Positions 59,833 through 64,000 of a stretch of DNA of 64,000 nt are shown here, piece by piece. Made by a program: the position numbers and the translations under genes. The notes under the pieces were generated by a model. That model was not told the DNA's origin. It saw nothing but the letters and a program-made list of their open reading frames with translations, and did not search any database. Origin of the DNA: Dugong dugon (taxonomy: Eukaryota; Chordata; Mammalia; Sirenia; Dugongidae); NCBI GenBank assembly GCA_030035585.1, contig CM057468.1, positions 53,688,145 to 53,752,144 of the forward strand. Reading direction: 5' to 3'. Every line of letters begins with the position of its first letter. Position 1 is the stretch's first letter.

Positions 59833-60849
59833 TGCATGCATTCTGAGAGCAGAAACTGCATCACTTATCTCCAGGCCCCCAGTAAACCCAGGAGATGGGC
59901 AATAAATGTTGATTAAATGAATAAATGACAACCATAGGCATAGTAACATAAACTTTCCCAAGTGTCCTTTTCACAAAAATTTAAATGGAAATAGGAGAGA
60001 TCAAGCTGAATTACACCAAAATAGTCTTTCTCTAAAGAAATACCTTAGAGCTTCAGTTTTTTGTCTTTAATAGGAACAGGATATCAACTGGCCTTTATTC
60101 AACCTTCACTCATTTACCAAATATTTACTTAGCTCCTACTTGGTGTCAGCTGATGTGGTAGGTGTTTGGAACACACCAATGAGCAAAATAAAGGATCATG
60201 GCTGGACTAAGTCAGGTGAGGCACTGGCCTTGAAGATAAAATTTAAGGGGGTACCAAAAAACTCAGTAGTCAAGATAAATAATATTTTAATGCAATATTT
60301 TCTTCAAAAATCAAAACCAATACCAAAAAAAAAAAAACTAATGAACAAAATACAAAAATTTTTAATAAAGACAGGATCAACATTACTGATTTTTCCTTTT
60401 GCCTCAGGCTCCCATATGATTTGGCATAGCATTGTTACTAATTTTAGTTAAAATTTCCATTTTTTGTATTAATTTTGATTTTTTAAAATATTACATTAAA
60501 ATATTATTTATCTTGATGATTGAGGTGTTTTTTTTTTTTTGCACCCTTTAAATTTTGCTCTTGAAGCGAATGCCTCACTTGCCTCGCTCTACTTCCCACC
60601 CTACAAAAAGATCTCTACCTTCCTAGAGAGAGGCTTCACAGAAAAAAAAAATATTTGAGCAAAAGACTTGAAGGACATGAAGGGGTTAGCTGAGTAGCTA
60701 TCTGGGGAAGAGTGTTCTAGGCAGGGGAACAGCATGAGCAAAATCCCCAGGCAAGGGTGTGCCTGACTTGGTCAAGGGACAGCAAGGAGGCCATGAGTTA
60801 ACAAGTGAGAGTAGTAGCAGGAAATCATCAGTTTAGAGAGTTTAAATTA
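59833..60849. other. Intron, mostly unassigned
   Basis: Tracts of A12-T12 near 60327 and 60529. No exon or confident repeat. Confidence 0.35.
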
Positions 60850-60966
60850 GTGCTTTTCATCCTTTAATAAGCCTAAGAATCATACGACAAGCTCCATTTG
60901 GTAGATCTGGGTAGGGCCTAAGATTCTGTATTTCTAACAAGTTTCCAGGGAAGCCTGATGCTGTGA
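60850..60966 (+). repeat. MER5-like hAT fragment
   Basis: cctaagaatcatacgacaagctcc, ctaagattctgtatttctaacaagtttccagg, cctgatgctg. Diverged. Confidence 0.5.
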
Positions 60967-61331
60967 TTCAGAGAGAGTGAACAGAGCTAAATCCAGACCA
61001 CAGTAAGCCCTTGGCCTTTATTAGGAGTGAAATGGGAGCCAATGCAGGGTCTGAGCAGAGAAGCGAAGCAGGGAGACCTATTAAGAGACTAATGCAGTAA
61101 CTCAGGTGAGAGTAATGGTGAACTGAACCAGGGTAATAACAGTGGACATGAGAAGTGAACTGATTCTGCATATATTTTGAAGGTAGAACTTGCATGACTT
61201 CCTTACAGAATGGATACATGGTGTGAGACAAAGAAAGGAGTCAAGGATCACTTGGAGATTTTTCTGGCCTGAGCAACTGAAAGGATAGAGTTCACATCCA
61301 CTAATCTGGGACAACTGCAGGTAATGCAAAT

Positions 61332-61346
61332 GGGGGGGGGGGGGGG
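61332..61346 (+). repeat. G15 homopolymer
   Basis: 15 G, then C and GGG. Likely length-variable. Confidence 0.9.
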
Positions 61347-61380
61347 CGGGATCAGTTTTGGACATGTTGGGCTTGATATA

Positions 61381-61546
61381 GGAGCCCTGGTGGGGCAGTG
61401 GTTGAAAGCTTGGCTGCTAACCAAAAGGTCAGCAGTTCAAATCTACCAGGCGCTCCTTGGAAGCTCTATGGGGCAGTTCTACTCTGTCCTATAGAGTCAC
61501 TATGAGTCAGAACTGACTCAGTGGAAATGGGTTTGGTTTTTTGGAT
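61381..61546 (+). repeat. AfroSINE (plus), short type
   Basis: ggagccctggtggggcagtgg to cagtggaaatgggtttggttttttgg, without the middle block. Confidence 0.93.
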
Positions 61547-61899
61547 CAAGTGGAAATGTCAGGAAGGCAAGTGCGTCTACAAGTTTAGAGCTGGGGCAGG
61601 AGATTCAGGCTGAGGGGAAAAGTCTAGGCGTCCCTAGCACATCATCATAAACAGCTATTAATCAGCCAATTGTGTGAGTTGTGTCTAAACCAAATTCAGA
61701 AAGAAAGATCAGAGAAGTTGAAAGAGTTGTGTGTCTTCTGTTCACAGACACAAATAGTAGAGCTGGTATTGCCCTTCCACGCCCCACTTGAGGACAGTCT
61801 GGATTCTAATAATGACCAAAGTCATTCACATTTTATGTGAATTCCTTTCATCAGATTCAGTTCAAAAAAATTCCTTGAGCACCTGCTACATACCAAAAA

Positions 61900-62852
61900 C
61901 TGTTCCTACAACAACAAAAAGACAAATCCAATCAAACAATGGGCAAAGGACTTGAACGAAAAGGAATGTTACTGAATTATACAAATGTACTGAATTCCAC
62001 CAAAGACGACATTCAAATGGCCAACAAACACATGAAAAGACGTTCAACATCATTAGCCATCAGAAAGATGCGAATCAAAACTACAATGAGATACTACTGC
62101 ACTTCTGTTAGAATAGCAATGATCAAAAAAAAAAACCAAAAAACAGAAAACAGGTGTTGGTGAGGTTGTTAGAGAAAATGAAGCCCATCCATTGCTAGTG
62201 GGAATGTAAAATGGTACAGCTACTATGGAAAACAGTATGACAGAACCTCAAAAAGTTGAACCCAGAACTACCATATGACCCAGGGATCCCAATCCCAGGT
62301 ATATACCCAGAAGAAGTGAAGGCAGAAACACAAACAGAAACCGGTACAGCAATGTTTATTGTAGCTCTTTTCACAATAGCTAAAATGTGGAAACCACCAA
62401 AATGTCTCTCAACAGATGAATGGATAAAAAAATGTGGTATATTCACACAGTGGAATATTACTTAGCCACAGAGACAAATGAAGTTCTGTATACATGCTAC
62501 AACACTGAGGAACTTTGGAAAACATCATGCTGGGCGAAATCATTCAGCAGCAAAAGGACAAATATGATGTGATCTCACTTACATGAAATAAGAAAATACA
62601 TAGAAAACAAAGAGTTTTAGTAGTTACCGGCGGTGGAAGGGAGGGTAAAACGGGGAGTTTTTGCTTAGAGGGCATTGAGTTTATGTTAATGATGGTGAAA
62701 TGATTTGGAAAAGGGTAGTGAGAATGGCTGCACAACTTAAAGAATGTAAAATCGCTGTCACTGAATTGTACATATAGAAATTGTTGACATGGTATATGTT
62801 TTGTTATGTATATTTTCACCACGATCACATTTTAAAAGAAAAAAAAAAAAAC
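61900..62852 (+). mobile_element. L1 3' fragment (ORF2 end + 3'UTR)
   Basis: aatgggcaaaggacttgaac, aaatggccaacaaacacatg, atgacccagggatcccaatccc, caacagatgaatggataaa, tgaattgtacatatagaaattg and a tail of 13 A. Frames broken. Confidence 0.87.
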
Positions 62853-63206
62853 TGCTTCAAATGTTGAAGACAGAAAATTCTCCTGGCATCTCGCAGAAAT
62901 CAGCTAATGCAAAGTACATTCAATGGCAGAGGGTGGTGGGGAGGAACTTAGGTAGGGTGTGAAAGTTGGGAGACAACTTTGGCTAGCCCAAAGACAGCAA
63001 GAAAATTCATTAAGAAGATGGGAAAGAGACTCAGGAAGTAGAAGAGGTGTGACAAAAGGGGATTGGTAAATCATCAGTTATAAATATTAGTAAGAAAAGT
63101 GATTATTCCTAACATAAATATTGCCTTTGGCAGGACTGTATTGATTACTGAGGCCTGATTTAACAACTGGAATGTTAAGAAGTGACGATGTAGACAGATT
63201 ATTTAA
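62853..63206. other. Intron, nothing recognised
   Basis: No exon or named repeat. Confidence 0.4.
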
Positions 63207-63350
63207 GTGGTTCCCAAACTTTGCTGCACATTGGAATCATCTGGGGATCTGTAATTATTATTGACGACTGGCTCCCACCCCGCAGATGTTCTGATTTAAT
63301 TGGTATTTAGAAAGTCCTCCCAGGCGACTCTAATGTTCAGCCAAGTTTGA
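63207..63350 (+). repeat. MER5A-like hAT element
   Basis: agtggttcccaaactttgctgcacattggaatcatctgggg ... gttctgatttaattgg ... actctaatgttcagccaagtttgag: a near-complete MER5A pattern. Confidence 0.8.
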
Positions 63351-63359
63351 GACAGGGCT

Positions 63360-63985
63360 TCGAACCAGTTAGTTCAGGTTCGAATCCCTGCTGAGAATTT
63401 GCATTTCCACCCCAGATACACTGAATCAGAATCTACATTTTAACAAGAGCCCCAGGTGATTCTTACCTATAATAAATTTTGAGAACCAATGCTCTACTAG
63501 TGGAAACCCTGGTGGTGCAGTGGTTAAGAGCTACAGCTGCTAACCAAATGGTCGGTAGTTCGAATCCACCAGGTACTCCTTGGAAACCCCGTGGGGCAGT
63601 TCTACCCTGTCCTATAGGGTCGCTATGAGTCAAAATTGACTCGATGGCAGCGGGTTTGTTTTTCTGGTTTTTAGCTCTACTAGTGGTGCTCAGAATTAGT
63701 CCCTAACCACTAGGATTAGCATTGCCTGGGAATTTGTTAGAATGCAAATTCTCAGCAGGGGTTCAAACCGGAAGGAACCAGTTCAAAGCTCTGGTTTGGG
63801 AACCACTACTCTAGTTCTATGAAGCTGGTCAGTGAACAAGCAGCATCAACGTCATCACAGAGCTTGTCAGAAAAAAAGAGTTTCGGGCTCACCCCAGACC
63901 TATCAAATCAATCTGCTTTAGCAAAATCCCCAGGTGGCTCTCATGCACATTAAAAGTCAAGTAACATTGGTTCAGAGAACTTTTC
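63360..63985. repeat. MER5-type hAT sequence with inverted arms, split by AfroSINE
   Basis: gaatcagaatctacattttaacaagagccccaggtgattctt and a second set of MER5 motifs to the right of the SINE. 63360-63407 is the imperfect reverse complement of 63731-63780 (shared ctgctgagaatttgcatt). 63905-63985 repeats a MER5 3' half. Confidence 0.65.
63504..63673 (+). repeat. AfroSINE (plus), short type, perfect TSD
   Basis: aaaccctggtggtgcagtgg to actcgatggcagcgggtttg plus tail. 13-base duplication gctctactagtgg at 63491-63503 and 63674-63686. Confidence 0.95.
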
Positions 63986-64000
63986 TCTGATTTAAAGGGA

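Larger units (their letters stand above)
60967..61640. repeat. Unassigned old mammalian repeat, split by AfroSINE
   Basis: ggagccaatgcagggtctgagcag, aatgcagtaactcaggtgagag, gtcaaggatcacttggagattt and ttttggacatgttgggc recall a widespread old mammalian repeat whose name I cannot give. Similar pieces are near 13400 and 35470. G15 lies at 61332-61346. Confidence 0.4.

Noticed and set aside
56939-64000. Upstream DNAH11 exons
   Set aside because: No minus-strand block with AG/GT borders ending in phase 0 and resembling dynein was recognised.
1-64000. CRISPR arrays, bacterial operons, ribosome binding sites, attachment sites
   Set aside because: The window is mammalian nuclear DNA with spliced exons and retroelements. 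No regularly spaced short repeats were found.

Overview
This is a 64 kb piece of a placental mammal nuclear genome. The repeats point to Afrotheria, most likely a paenungulate such as an elephant. The main clue is the large number of tRNA-headed SINEs that begin GGAGCCCTGGTGGCACAGTG and end near GAGTCAGAATTGACTCGA, which is the AfroSINE/AFRO family. They occur beside RTE-type LINEs with the same 3' tail, one very long lineage-type L1, MaLR-type LTRs, and old mammalian MIR, L2, MER5 and Tigger copies. The species assignment is inference from the repeats.

The only host gene recognised is on the minus strand: the 5' part of DNAH11, the axonemal outer-arm dynein heavy chain 11 (beta-type). Eighteen consecutive coding exons lie between 56938 (most 5' seen) and 11169 (most 3' seen). 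Each has AG/GT borders, and all phases agree. Together they give 3360 coding bases, or 1120 uninterrupted codons, about a quarter of the protein. They cover the N-terminal tail (DHC_N1 region and the stretch leading to the linker). The ATPase ring is not in the window. The first exon(s) lie beyond 64000 and the rest of the gene lies below position 1. Protein identity was recognised from memory, not from a search.

Layout from left to right: 1-11168 is intron carrying an about 8.4 kb L1 with a perfect 17-bp target duplication. 11169-17642 holds six exons and 20266-26348 holds five more, with an RTE copy between. 26349-32276 is intron with nested AfroSINEs and a Tigger DNA transposon, followed by one exon at 32277-32393. 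32394-38775 is intron with a tRNA-Gly-headed SINE, a 0.2 kb inverted duplication, an L2 and an L1 piece. 38776-40306 has two exons. 40307-54783 is AfroSINE- and RTE-rich intron around one exon (48367-48578). 54784-56938 has three exons, and 56939-64000 is intron with SINEs, an LTR, L1, L2 and MER5 pieces.

No novel multigene system was found. The notable signals are structural. Several retroelements sit directly against DNAH11 5' splice sites, and one AfroSINE target duplication copies a splice donor. One exon is bracketed by long inverted RTE copies. There is an inverted duplication not explained by a single repeat, and a series of RTE-derived non-autonomous elements. All mobile-element genes seen are broken or partial.
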